Source: CAZDYP01 sp964509505 (lineage in GTDB: Bacteria; Chloroflexota; Anaerolineae; JACRMK01). Taken from it: a DNA stretch of 64,000 nt. Made by a program: the position numbers and the translations under genes. Below, one piece after another: positions 22,596-30,470 of this stretch. Under the pieces are notes generated by a model. That model saw nothing but the letters and a program-made list of their open reading frames with translations. It searched no databases and was not told where the DNA came from. The stretch spans positions 1-64,000 of the forward strand of contig CAZDYP010000001.1 in the NCBI GenBank assembly GCA_964509505.1. The letters run 5' to 3'. How positions within the stretch are numbered: position 1 is the first letter of the stretch; every line of letters starts with the position of its first letter.

Positions 22596-25094
22596 TTAAC
22601 GCATGAGTTGATACGGTACGCTGGCCACGATTTGCTTGGGACGAAACAACAATAATTCGAGCTTGATGAGCTGCGCTGTTTGGTTGTGCAGCGCATGATG
22701 CCACCAGTGTTTCGGCGCAATCTCAGATAGCATCACCACCACGTCCGCGTCGGGACGCTCTTCGGTGATGGCGTCAAGATATTTGATGAGCGAGCCCGTG
22801 ACGGTGCGATACGGCGATTCGATGATTTGCAGCTCGACGCCAAGTTGCGCGGCTTGCCACGCCTGATGCAGCTGTTCCGCTTCGGCAGGGTTTTCGGTGA
22901 CGGAAACAGCGATGACTTCGGGCGCGATGGTGTGCGCGATGGCGAGCGTGCGTGCGACGGGACGATCCACCCGCGCGATGGGCACGATGACGATGTTGCA
23001 AGTTGTCGCGGGTGTGAGGCTGCCATCTGGATTGGGCGCAGCGAGCATGGGCGGTATCGTGATTTTGGCTGGGGTGTGGATCGAAGCATCTTCACCGGCA
23101 GGATGCGACATAGGCGTGATGATGGGCGTGGCGTCGGCAAAGGGGACATTGACGACGATGTGGCGTGGGCGCAACAACAACAATTGGAGTTTGATGAGCA
23201 GAGCCGTGCGATGGTTCACAAACAAATCCCGCCAGCCTTTGGGGGCGATTTCGGGCAGGACGACGATGATGTTGGCGTTGGGATGTTGCGTCGTTACCTG
23301 ATCAATGTATTGCAACAGCGCCGTCGGTACCGAACGACCGCGCGCTTCTTCTACGACGAGCGGCACACTGCTGCAACCGTCTTGCCATTCACGCTTGAGC
23401 TGTTCGCTGGCTGCGGTTGTGGGCGCGATGAAGATCGCGGTGACGTCGTGGGCGATGCGATGCGCAAAGGACAAGGCGCGTTTGGTAACCTGATTCACAT
23501 GCGCCGCAGGCACCAGCACGATGTTGGTGGAGGCTATCGGCGTTGTGGCGGGCGTCAGGCGTACGTCTTCTTGGTAATGATCGTAGTGTTTTTTGACGCG
23601 CGTGAAGAAGAGGACGATGGGGGGAATGAGGGCGATGACGATCCATGCGCCATCTGTGAAGCGTGAGGTCGCTAAGACAAGAAACACGATGAAGGTGGTC
23701 GTCATGCCGATGGAGTTGATAAGTGTGTTGCGTTGCCAACCCGTTTCACGCAGCTTGCGCCAGCGCATCACCATGCCTGCTTGTGAGAGTGTGAATGAGA
23801 TGAACACGCCCACTGCATATAAGGGCAGCAGATTGTGCGTGTTCGCTTTGAACAAAATAACCAGCAGAATGGATAAAAATGCCAGCACAAAGATGCCGGT
23901 GCTGAAGACGAGGCGATGGCCGACGCGCACGAAGAGGCGTGGCATGAAGCCAGCGCGCGCAATGATGGCGGAGAGACGCGGGAAGTCGGCAAATGCGGTA
24001 TTTGCCGCCAGCACTAAAATCAAGGTTGTGCTGATTTGCAGAAACAGATAAGCGGGATACAAAAATGGTTCTTGGAATACGATGCGCGCAATTTGGGACA
24101 AAATCGTTTCGCCATCTTCGGTCGGCACGATCGGGTAGAGTTGTGAGAGGGTGGTGATGCCTATGAACATGCTAATCAAGATAGCCGCCATGACGCCGAG
24201 AGTGCGCGCCGCATTCTGTGATTCGGGCGGCTTGAACGCAGGCACGCCATCGGCAATGGCTTCGACGCCTGTCAGCGCGGTGCAGCCTGCCGCAAAGGCC
24301 TTCAGCAAAACCCAAGCCACCAATAAATCGGTGCTATGGGGAGGGATGATTTGCTGGGGGGGCAGCTCGGGGCGCAAGATTGGCACGAAGTAACGCGTGA
24401 GTCCTGCCACAACGAGTACGGCGATTGAAACAATGAACGCATAGGTTGGCAGCGCGAATACATTTGAAGACTCGCGTAACCCGCGCCAGTTCATTACAGC
24501 GAGAATGAGCACAAAGCCTATGGCCATCAGCACATTGAAAGAGCGCATGATTGGAAAGGCTGAGACAATCGCATCCACGCCGGACGAGACGCTGACTGCA
24601 ACGGTCAATACATAGGAAATCATCAAAGCCACGCCTGCCGTGAGCCCGAAAAGGGTGCCGAGGTTTTCGCGCGCGACGATGAACGAGCCGCCGCCGGTTG
24701 GATAGGCTTTGATGGTTTGGCGATACGAAATGGCGACGATCAGCAGCAGCAACGCAATGAGAATCGCAATGGGCCCTGTGTAGATGAAGGCGACGCTGCC
24801 TAGGACGACGAGCTGCAACAAAATTTCTTGCGTCGCATACGCGACCGACGAGAGCGCGTCGGATGAGAAGACAGCCAGCGCCTTGCGTTTATCGAGTCGT
24901 TCATGCAGCGCGCGATGAGAGGCAATCGAGGAACCGCCGAGCCATTGGCGGAAGCGCCCCAGCGGCCCATGCGCCGCATAGGGAAAGCGCTCGCGCCGAA
25001 TCACTTTGTCGGCAGGATGCGCGCCCTTCACGGTCTCGCCGCGCACACGGGGGCGTGGCGTAGTAGGACTACGAGGAGATTTTTCGGAACTCAT
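22596..25094 (-). CDS. kimA: KimA-type potassium importer with duplicated C-terminal domain
   Basis: An 832-residue APC-superfamily permease strongly like the Bacillus K+/H+ symporter KimA: KALAVFSSDALSSVAYATQE, YPTGGGSFIVARENLG, TGVEAIADGVPAFK and LPLYAVGVFISFTLSQAGM all match in order over about 12 spans (residues 60-500). KimA has one cytoplasmic Usp-like domain and about 607 residues; here two homologous copies follow (about 550-690 and 700-832; paired motifs TNIVLVPAAHVNQ / CNIVIVPIARVDR, and VVLPEIAPKGW / VMLSEIAPKHW). An Arg/Pro-rich N-terminal extension of about 60 residues is extra. ATG at 25094 is chosen over the GTG at 25103. It heads a block with UspA and two RCK proteins. c-di-AMP control is known for KimA but not shown here. 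Confidence 0.85.
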   Translation of the reverse strand: MSSEKSPRSPTTPRPRVRGETVKGAHPADKVIRRERFPYAAHGPLGRFRQWLGGSSIASHRALHERLDKRKALAVFSSDALSSVAYATQEILLQLVVLGSVAFIYTGPIAILIALLLLIVAISYRQTIKAYPTGGGSFIVARENLGTLFGLTAGVALMISYVLTVAVSVSSGVDAIVSAFPIMRSFNVLMAIGFVLILAVMNWRGLRESSNVFALPTYAFIVSIAVLVVAGLTRYFVPILRPELPPQQIIPPHSTDLLVAWVLLKAFAAGCTALTGVEAIADGVPAFKPPESQNAARTLGVMAAILISMFIGITTLSQLYPIVPTEDGETILSQIARIVFQEPFLYPAYLFLQISTTLILVLAANTAFADFPRLSAIIARAGFMPRLFVRVGHRLVFSTGIFVLAFLSILLVILFKANTHNLLPLYAVGVFISFTLSQAGMVMRWRKLRETGWQRNTLINSIGMTTTFIVFLVLATSRFTDGAWIVIALIPPIVLFFTRVKKHYDHYQEDVRLTPATTPIASTNIVLVPAAHVNQVTKRALSFAHRIAHDVTAIFIAPTTAASEQLKREWQDGCSSVPLVVEEARGRSVPTALLQYIDQVTTQHPNANIIVVLPEIAPKGWRDLFVNHRTALLIKLQLLLLRPRHIVVNVPFADATPIITPMSHPAGEDASIHTPAKITIPPMLAAPNPDGSLTPATTCNIVIVPIARVDRPVARTLAIAHTIAPEVIAVSVTENPAEAEQLHQAWQAAQLGVELQIIESPYRTVTGSLIKYLDAITEERPDADVVVMLSEIAPKHWWHHALHNQTAQLIKLELLLFRPKQIVASVPYQLMR

Positions 25095-25186
25095 ACCAAG
25101 CACAATTCATTCGGTCTGTGAGAGACATCCAATGAGGCTGAGCACCTCAAGAGGTATCGCTCACAAATCACGGCAATAGCCCAAAC

Positions 25187-25213
25187 AAAAAAAGACCGCA
25201 AACGTGAGCGGCC
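25187..25213 (-). terminator. Terminator-like hairpin in the kimA leader
   Basis: On the minus strand GGCCGC and GCGGTC form a six-pair stem (one G-U) with a seven-base loop, then seven T. It is about 95 nt upstream of the kimA start. No gene on the minus strand lies just before it, so it may be a leader attenuator. No known riboswitch consensus was recognised around it. Confidence 0.5.
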
Positions 25214-25307
25214 TCTATAAAAGGTCGGGGCAAATAAGTGACAATGCGATATTAGCACCATTTCAAAGCGACGCAAAATGTTTTTGGAGTAGAGGGTCTG
25301 AGGATAT

Positions 25308-25335
25308 TTGCCAAAGCAAAAAATTTCTCTATAAT
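25308..25335 (+). promoter_or_regulatory. Promoter of tRNA-Thr
   Basis: TTGCCA (25308-25313) and TATAAT (25330-25335) with a 16-bp spacer; the transcription start should be about 25342, a few bases before the tRNA. Confidence 0.7.
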
Positions 25336-25346
25336 GTCGCTGGCGT

Positions 25347-25419
25347 GCCACCGTAGCTCAATCGGCAGAGCAACCGCTTCGTAAGTGGTAGGTTATCGGT
25401 TCAACTCCGATCGGTGGCT
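25347..25419 (+). tRNA. tRNA-Thr (anticodon CGT)
   Basis: A full cloverleaf: acceptor stem GCCACCG/CGGTGGC, D arm with GCTCAATCGGCAGAGC, anticodon stem ACCGC/GTGGT with loop TTCGTAA (anticodon CGT), T arm ATCGG-TTCAACT-CCGAT. The CCA end is not encoded. It reads ACG codons. Confidence 0.95.
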
Positions 25420-25496
25420 TGTCTGACAGATAATGGAAGACATAATGAACGACGTCTTCACGTTTTCTTTTAACTTTTCGCACCATCATTGCCAAC

Positions 25497-25574
25497 GGTG
25501 AGCCATCTGCGCGCGTCTTTGTGGCGCGTGTGGTCGCTCACCTGTAAGACTAGCCGAGTGGCTAGTCTTTTTTG
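25497..25574 (+). terminator. Structured region and terminator after tRNA-Thr
   Basis: A hairpin with outer stem GGTGAGC/GCTCACC (25497-25503, 25536-25542) and inner CGCGC/GCGCG is followed within four bases by a terminator: AGACTAGCC/GGCTAGTCT (25547-25555, 25560-25568) plus six T. The terminator most likely ends the tRNA transcript; the first hairpin may be a small RNA or processing signal. Confidence 0.7.
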
Positions 25575-25579
25575 TTTGT

Positions 25580-25752
25580 GTAGCGGATGATGATGTAGGA
25601 TAAGTTTGCAACTTGGCTTGTGCGCCAGTTACAAACTTGCCCTACACTCGCTACCTGTCGCACGGCTTGAGCGATTGGCGCTATGCGGATGATGATGTAG
25701 GACAAATTTGCAACTTGGCTTGCGGGCAAATTACAAACTTGCCCTACACTGA
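25580..25752. repeat. Two 'gatgtaggacaa' inverted repeats around a hisZ 5' relic
   Basis: Two units (25580-25648 and 25683-25752) each begin GCGGATGATGATGTAGGA, contain a ...AAGTTTGCAACTTGGCTTG centre and end ACAAACTTGCCCTACACT, so the arms pair. Between them, 25649-25691 is a 43-bp copy (about 7 mismatches) of hisZ codons 9-23, mostly differing at third positions. No other gene is seen in the 345-nt gap before hisZ. Confidence 0.75.
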
Positions 25753-25764
25753 CTGAGCGACCCA

Positions 25765-26952
25765 GTGACTAATTCTCTTGACCACGAACGTTATCTGCCG
25801 CACGGCCTCAGCGATTGGCTGTATGCGGATGCGGCGCAACGGCGCCAACTCGAAGCGGCGCTGTCCGAGACCTTTCGGCGCTTCGGTTACACCGAAGCCA
25901 TTCCGCCGTCGTTTGAGTTTTATGAAACCATCGCTGCCGAAGCCAGCACACAAATGCGCGAAGAGCTCTATCGTTTCTTTGATCGCGATGGGCGCACCTT
26001 GGCGTTGCGCGCCGATTTCACGGTACCGATCGCGCGCATCGTCGCCACGAAGTTGTATGACCAACCGTTGCCGTTGCGCTTCTATTATATCGGCTCCGTT
26101 TTTCGCTACGAAGAGCCACGCGCGGGGCGTCGTCGTGAATTCACGCAAGCGGGTATCGAACTGATTGGCGCGCGCACGCCTGCCGCCGATGCTGAAGCCA
26201 TCGCGTTGGCGAGCGAGGCGTTACGCGCGATGGGCGTGCGCGACTTTCGTTTGAATGTTGGGCAGATGGCGTATTTCAAAGGACTCGTGTCCGATTTGTC
26301 GTTGAGCGATGACGCTGTTGCACGATTGAAAGAAGCCATCGAGCGTCGTTCGGCAGCGCAATTGCAACAGGTGTTGCGCGCGTTGCCCATTAGCGCCGAG
26401 CGCAAACAGATCTTCACACGGTTGTTGCAATGGCGTTATGCGCCTCATTGGCTCGACGACGCCCGCGCCTTATGTGTCAATTCAGAGACGCATCAAGCGA
26501 TTGACGAACTGCAAGAGGTCATAGCGCATCTGCGCGCATACAATGGGGATACACCAACGAGCGTTGATCTTGCGACGATTCGCGGCGATATGAGTTATTA
26601 TACGGGTGTCATCTTCGAAGGCTTCGCGCCGAACATTGGTTATTCGATTATCAGTGGCGGACGTTATGATGAGCTCATCGGTCATTATGGACGCGCGTTT
26701 CCTGCAGTCGGTTTTGCCATCGGCGTCGAGCGTGTGATGCTCGCGCTCTCGCACAAGCCAGCCCTGCTTGCGCCGCATCGGGTCGCGCAAGCGTGTATTC
26801 ATCCCGCTTGTTATGCGCGCATTGCCGAAGCGCGTTATGCAGGCGAGCGCGTGCTAGTAGATGTGTTGGGGCGACGCGGCGAAGCGTTACGCGAGTATGC
26901 GCGCACATTGGGAGTGACGCGCGTCTTAGAATGTTTGGAGGAAGGGAAATAG
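25765..26952 (+). CDS. hisZ: ATP phosphoribosyltransferase regulatory subunit HisZ
   Basis: A 395-residue class II aminoacyl-tRNA-synthetase-like protein without synthetase function. Motif 2-like FRYEEPRAGRRREFTQAGIELIG, RADFTVPIARIVA and ISGGRYDELIGHYGRAFPAVGFAIGVERV are typical of HisZ. It forms a complex with short HisG, present next, and provides histidine feedback control of the first step. The chosen GTG at 25765 has only weak ribosome-site similarity. Just upstream lies a relic copy of its own codons 9-23 within repeats, so the present start may be secondary after repeat insertion. Its last codons (EEGK, stop) run into an inverted repeat. First gene of the his operon. Confidence 0.92.
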   Translation: MTNSLDHERYLPHGLSDWLYADAAQRRQLEAALSETFRRFGYTEAIPPSFEFYETIAAEASTQMREELYRFFDRDGRTLALRADFTVPIARIVATKLYDQPLPLRFYYIGSVFRYEEPRAGRRREFTQAGIELIGARTPAADAEAIALASEALRAMGVRDFRLNVGQMAYFKGLVSDLSLSDDAVARLKEAIERRSAAQLQQVLRALPISAERKQIFTRLLQWRYAPHWLDDARALCVNSETHQAIDELQEVIAHLRAYNGDTPTSVDLATIRGDMSYYTGVIFEGFAPNIGYSIISGGRYDELIGHYGRAFPAVGFAIGVERVMLALSHKPALLAPHRVAQACIHPACYARIAEARYAGERVLVDVLGRRGEALREYARTLGVTRVLECLEEGK

Positions 26953-27035
26953 GGGGAAATGATGAGGAGATTAGAGGAAATAAGGGCGGAATGCGCGTGC
27001 GATGTCCATTTCCCCTAGTCTCCCTTATTTCCCTG
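26940..27035. repeat. Inverted word repeat at the hisZ/hisG junction
   Basis: Words GGGAAATAGGGGGAAAT, AGGAGATTAGAGGAAATAAGGG on the left pair with ATTTCCCCTAGTCTCCC and TTATTTCCC on the right. The left end supplies the last codons and TAG of hisZ. Confidence 0.7.
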
Positions 27036-27046
27036 CATTGTAAAAG

Positions 27047-27679
27047 ATGATGCAAGAATTGACTATTGCGTTGCCGAAAGGTCGTTTGCTCGAAAAGTCG
27101 TTGCAGACGTTAGCCGCGGCGGGCTTGTCGTTTCCTGACGCACATGCGGATTCACGTCGTTTGATGTTCAACGATACGCGCAAGTGGACGCGCGCCATTC
27201 TCGTCAAGCCTGTGGATGTGGTGACGTATGTTGAGCATGGCGCGGCGGATGTGGGCATCGTTGGCGAAGATGTGGTGCACGAATCGGCGGTGGATGTCTT
27301 GCAACCTTTGACGCTTCCTTTCGGGCAATGTAGAATCGTCGTTGCGGGACGCCCCGACCAGCGCGACCTCAACTTTCGTCTGCTGACGAATTTGCGTGTG
27401 GCGACGAAATATCCGCGTCTGACGCGCACACACTTTTTGCAACGCGGTCTCAGCGCCGAAATCATTGCGTTGAGTGGTTCGATTGAACTGGCGCCCGCCA
27501 TTGGTCTCGCCGACTTGCTGGTGGACGTGGTGGACACGGGGCGCACGCTCAAAGAAAATGGCTTGATCGAGCTTGAAACCATCATGCGCTGTTTTGCCTG
27601 CGTCATCGTCAACCGCGCCAGCCAAGTCATCAAGACCGACAGCATCAACCAATTGCTAGGAGGAATTTCTGATTTTTGA
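27047..27679 (+). CDS. hisG: ATP phosphoribosyltransferase catalytic subunit (short form) HisG
   Basis: A 210-residue short-form HisG, which lacks the C-terminal histidine-binding domain and depends on HisZ. Seen: LTIALPKGRLLEKSL at the start, ADVGIVGEDVV, LRVATKYPRLTRTHF, SGSIELAPAIGLADLLVDVVDTGRTL with the PRPP-binding DTGRTL-type loop. It catalyses ATP + PRPP to phosphoribosyl-ATP, the first step of histidine synthesis. The start may be the ATG at 27047 or 27050. The last residues (ISDF) and TGA are encoded by the AAAATCA-type repeat that fills the junction to the next gene. Confidence 0.94.
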   Translation: MMQELTIALPKGRLLEKSLQTLAAAGLSFPDAHADSRRLMFNDTRKWTRAILVKPVDVVTYVEHGAADVGIVGEDVVHESAVDVLQPLTLPFGQCRIVVAGRPDQRDLNFRLLTNLRVATKYPRLTRTHFLQRGLSAEIIALSGSIELAPAIGLADLLVDVVDTGRTLKENGLIELETIMRCFACVIVNRASQVIKTDSINQLLGGISDF

Positions 27680-27719
27680 TTTTGACCCGTAAGCCAAAAT
27701 CAAAAATCAAAAATCAAAA
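27668..27719. repeat. AAAATCA/TGATTTT word repeat at the hisG/PHP junction
   Basis: TTTCTGATTTTTGATTTTGAC on the left is complemented by CAAAATCAAAAATCAAAAATC on the right around GTAAGC. It supplies the hisG stop codon and runs directly into the ATG of the PHP gene, leaving no room for a Shine-Dalgarno sequence. Confidence 0.75.
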
Positions 27720-28400
27720 ATGCGGATAGACCTCCATACTCATACCTTCTTTTCCGACGGCGCCTTGTTGCCCAGCGAGTTGTTGCGTCGCGCTGTCGTC
27801 AAAGGCTACAGCGTCATCGCTATCACCGACCACGCCGACGCCTCGAATCTGGAAGAGCTCATTGGTCGTTTGCAGCATTTCGCGCAGCAGCAGCATGGCG
27901 ATTTCCCGATCGAATTATTGATTGGCGTCGAGCTCACGCACGTGCCGCCCGCGCGTATTCCGTTGCTGGCGCAAGAAGCAAAACATTTTGGCGCGGACAT
28001 CGTCGTCGTGCATGGCGAGACCATGACGGAGCCAGTGGCGAAGGGGACAAATCGCGCCGCCGTCGAATGTGAGTTTGTGGACATCTTGGCGCATCCAGGT
28101 TTCGCGACGTTGGACGAAGCGCGCATCGCGGCGGCGACAGGCGTGCATCTGGAGATTACGTCCAGTCGTGGCCATGCGCTGACCAATGGGCATGTGGCGC
28201 AAGTCGTGCGCGAGGCGGGCGCAAAGCTCATCGTCAATTCCGACACACATCGCGCCGATGATTTGATGGATCAGGAGCGTGCGATTGATATTGCGTTGGG
28301 TGCAGGCTTGAGCGTGATGGAGGCAGAGATTGCGGCGGTGCAGAATCCGCGAGCATTGGTGGATCGAATTTTGCAACGACGACATGCGCGGGTGGTGTGA
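27720..28400 (+). CDS. PHP-domain phosphatase, probable histidinol-phosphatase
   Basis: A 226-residue PHP metal hydrolase. Metal motifs are intact: MRIDLHTHTFFSDG (H6, H8, D13), AITDHAD, a central GVELTHV Glu, VVVHGE, DILAHPGF and INSDTH-type NSDTHRADD. Within a his operon that has only the dehydratase form of HisB, it is the best candidate for L-histidinol-phosphate phosphatase (the HisK/HisN role); that assignment is inference. The ATG abuts a word repeat and lacks a ribosome site, so initiation may be by coupling or on a leaderless end. Confidence 0.85.
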   Translation: MRIDLHTHTFFSDGALLPSELLRRAVVKGYSVIAITDHADASNLEELIGRLQHFAQQQHGDFPIELLIGVELTHVPPARIPLLAQEAKHFGADIVVVHGETMTEPVAKGTNRAAVECEFVDILAHPGFATLDEARIAAATGVHLEITSSRGHALTNGHVAQVVREAGAKLIVNSDTHRADDLMDQERAIDIALGAGLSVMEAEIAAVQNPRALVDRILQRRHARVV

Positions 28401-28443
28401 AGCGTGACGCCATCAGGGAAAGTGAGGGAGTTTAGGGGAAATC

Positions 28444-29766
28444 ATGCGGGTTATTGGTGGGTTTGAGGAGGCGAAAAAATTTGTTGCGCGCAGCCGCTCG
28501 CTGACTGACCGCGAAGTATCACAAGAATTATTGGAGGGGCTAGCGAAGTTGTTTGGCGAAGCCGTCACTCCTGAAACGGTGACGGCGCGGATTGTGGCGG
28601 ATGTGCGGACGCGCGGTGATGTGGCATTGCGCACGTGGTCGCAAAAAATTGAGGGTGTTGACGTGTCGCAGTTCGCGGTGAGTGCAGCAGAGATTGAGAC
28701 GGCATACGAAGAGACGCCCAGCCAGGTGCGCGAAGCGTTGGCGCACGCCGCGCAACGCATTCGCGCCTTCCACGAAAAGCAACGGCGTCGCTCGTGGCTC
28801 GATTGGTCGGAGGATGGCAGCGCGTTAGGGCAAGTGATTCGCCCGTTGGAGCGTGTTGGTGTGTATGTGCCCGGCGGACGCGCGCCGTATCCTTCATCGT
28901 TGTTGATGGCGGTCGTGCCAGCGCAGGTCGCAGGCGTGCGCGACATCCTCGTATGCAGTCCGCCAAAGAGCGATGGTCACATCGCGCCCGTCATTCTCGC
29001 AGCGGCGCAGATCGTAGGCGTGTCGCGTGTGTTCGCGCTCGGTGGCGCGCAGGCGATTGCGGCGATGGCGCATGGCACAGAGTCAGTGCCGCGTGTGGAT
29101 AAGATCGTCGGCGCAGGCGGTTTGTTCGTCACGTTGGCGAAGCGACAGGTGTATGGCGCAGTAGGGATTGATGGGTTGTATGGTCCGACGGAGACATTGC
29201 TCATCGCCGACGATTCCGTGTCACCCGCATATATCGCCGCCGATTTATTGGCACAGGCAGAGCATGACACATTGGCTTCGTCGGTGCTCATCACGTTGAG
29301 CGATGATATAGCGCATGCTGTGAATGAGGAAGTTGCAAAGCAAATGGCGCAACTGCCGCGCCGCGCCATCATCACACAGGCTTTAGAGGGGCAGGGTGCG
29401 ATTCTGGTTGTGCGAAGTTGTGACGAGGCTATTGAATTGGCGAACTTGTATGCGCCCGAACATCTCTGCTTGTTGGTGCGCGAGGCGTGGTCGCTGGTTG
29501 GCAAAATCAAAAATGCAGGTGGGGTGTTTGTTGGTCATCATTCATCCGAAGCATTGGGCGATTACGTGATCGGTCCCAGTCACATCATGCCGACGAGCGC
29601 GACAGCGCGTTTTTCATCGCCGCTCACCGTCAACGAGTTTCAGAAAATCATCAGTATTTTTGCGTTGAACGAAACGACGGCGCGTAATGTGTCTGAAGCC
29701 GCCATCACGTTGGCTGAAGCAGAAGGTTTGCAAGCGCATGCCAACGCGATACGAGTTCGTGAGTGA
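28444..29766 (+). CDS. hisD: Histidinol dehydrogenase HisD
   Basis: A 440-residue HisD, normal length. Signatures: RPLERVGVYVPGGRAPYPSSLLM (NAD-binding region), GAGGLFVTLAKRQVYGAVGIDGLYGPTE, AEHDTLASSVLIT with Zn ligands, YAPEHLCLLV, and GDYVIGPSHIMPTSATARFSSPL. It oxidises L-histidinol to histidine in two NAD-dependent steps at a zinc site. It lies 43 nt after the PHP gene. Three bases after its stop the unrelated DUF5674 gene starts, so that passenger pair is translationally close to it. Confidence 0.95.
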   Translation: MRVIGGFEEAKKFVARSRSLTDREVSQELLEGLAKLFGEAVTPETVTARIVADVRTRGDVALRTWSQKIEGVDVSQFAVSAAEIETAYEETPSQVREALAHAAQRIRAFHEKQRRRSWLDWSEDGSALGQVIRPLERVGVYVPGGRAPYPSSLLMAVVPAQVAGVRDILVCSPPKSDGHIAPVILAAAQIVGVSRVFALGGAQAIAAMAHGTESVPRVDKIVGAGGLFVTLAKRQVYGAVGIDGLYGPTETLLIADDSVSPAYIAADLLAQAEHDTLASSVLITLSDDIAHAVNEEVAKQMAQLPRRAIITQALEGQGAILVVRSCDEAIELANLYAPEHLCLLVREAWSLVGKIKNAGGVFVGHHSSEALGDYVIGPSHIMPTSATARFSSPLTVNEFQKIISIFALNETTARNVSEAAITLAEAEGLQAHANAIRVRE

Positions 29767-29769
29767 CCT

Positions 29770-30114
29770 ATGGCTTTGTTACTATTGCATGAACCTGCTA
29801 CATCTGAACAACTGCGAGTCATGTTGCAAGAATACGGCGACATGCTCAAGCTAGTGGTGGATGTGCGCCGCGAGTTGTTAGCGGGCGGCGGCGAAATGCA
29901 CTACGATGGCGAGCAACTCTTATTGGAAGATGGTTGTGAGCAAGATGATTTGTGGGGCGCGAATTGGTATCCTCGCGAACAACGCATCGAGTTTGAGTCA
30001 TTCATCAATATCCGCCCGCATGCGGGCAATCGGCAAATGGTTATTCAAGACCAAGCATTACGTCAAATCGTTGAACGTATCGCGCGGCATTATTTAGGAG
30101 GCGTGACACCATGA
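29770..30114 (+). CDS. DUF5674-family protein
   Basis: A 114-residue protein matching the DUF5674 pattern: LRVMLQEYGDMLKLVVDVRRELLAGGGEMHYDGEQLLLEDG, DLWGANWYP, IEFESFINIRPHAGNR. The function of the family is unknown. It sits in the his operon three bases after hisD, and its stop overlaps the next ATG by 4 nt. The pair with the next small gene resembles a two-gene cassette carried inside the operon; DUF5674 genes are often near small partner genes, but no toxin or antitoxin motif is evident. Confidence 0.78.
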   Translation: MALLLLHEPATSEQLRVMLQEYGDMLKLVVDVRRELLAGGGEMHYDGEQLLLEDGCEQDDLWGANWYPREQRIEFESFINIRPHAGNRQMVIQDQALRQIVERIARHYLGGVTP

Positions 30115-30449
30115 TTGCCGCCGACAAATTCAAGCGTCAACCCTTGCCTCGCCAATTCGGTGCGCTGGCGGCGAACCTTGCGCGCATTTCTTCCATTGCA
30201 CGCTGGCCCCAGCCATCCGATACATTGCTGCCGATGTTGACGGAGAGCATTTATTTTGCCGAATGGATTATGCCGCAAACTGAGCCAGAAGTAGCAGCTG
30301 ATTTGGCAGACTTGCAGGTGATGCTCGGTTTGTGGCGCAAGAGCTGGCAACACGCTAAAGAAGATCGCACGCAACGCACATTGCTTTCGTTTCAAACGAA
30401 AAAATGGTCTAATCAGATGTTGGCTTATGCAGGGTTGTTACCAGCGTAA
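30111..30449 (+). CDS. Hypothetical helical protein coupled to DUF5674
   Basis: A 112-residue soluble protein of unknown family, with predicted helices (LPMLTESIYFAEWIMPQTEPEVAADLADLQVMLGLWRKSW) and a basic C-terminal part. Its ATG overlaps the stop of the DUF5674 gene (ATGA). It is followed 21 nt later by hisC. Since the two small genes are coupled and unrelated to histidine, they may act together. Confidence 0.65.
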   Translation: MIAADKFKRQPLPRQFGALAANLARISSIARWPQPSDTLLPMLTESIYFAEWIMPQTEPEVAADLADLQVMLGLWRKSWQHAKEDRTQRTLLSFQTKKWSNQMLAYAGLLPA

Positions 30450-30470
30450 ATTTTTATTCTGAGGAGTCTC

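Noticed and set aside
22556..22720. N-terminal extension of the UspA protein
   Set aside because: It overlaps kimA and a palindromic repeat; MEKISHILVPING at 22555 fits the family start.
25187..25260. c-di-AMP (ydaO-type) riboswitch upstream of kimA
   Set aside because: I could not align the conserved core of that class; only a simple hairpin with T-run is supported.
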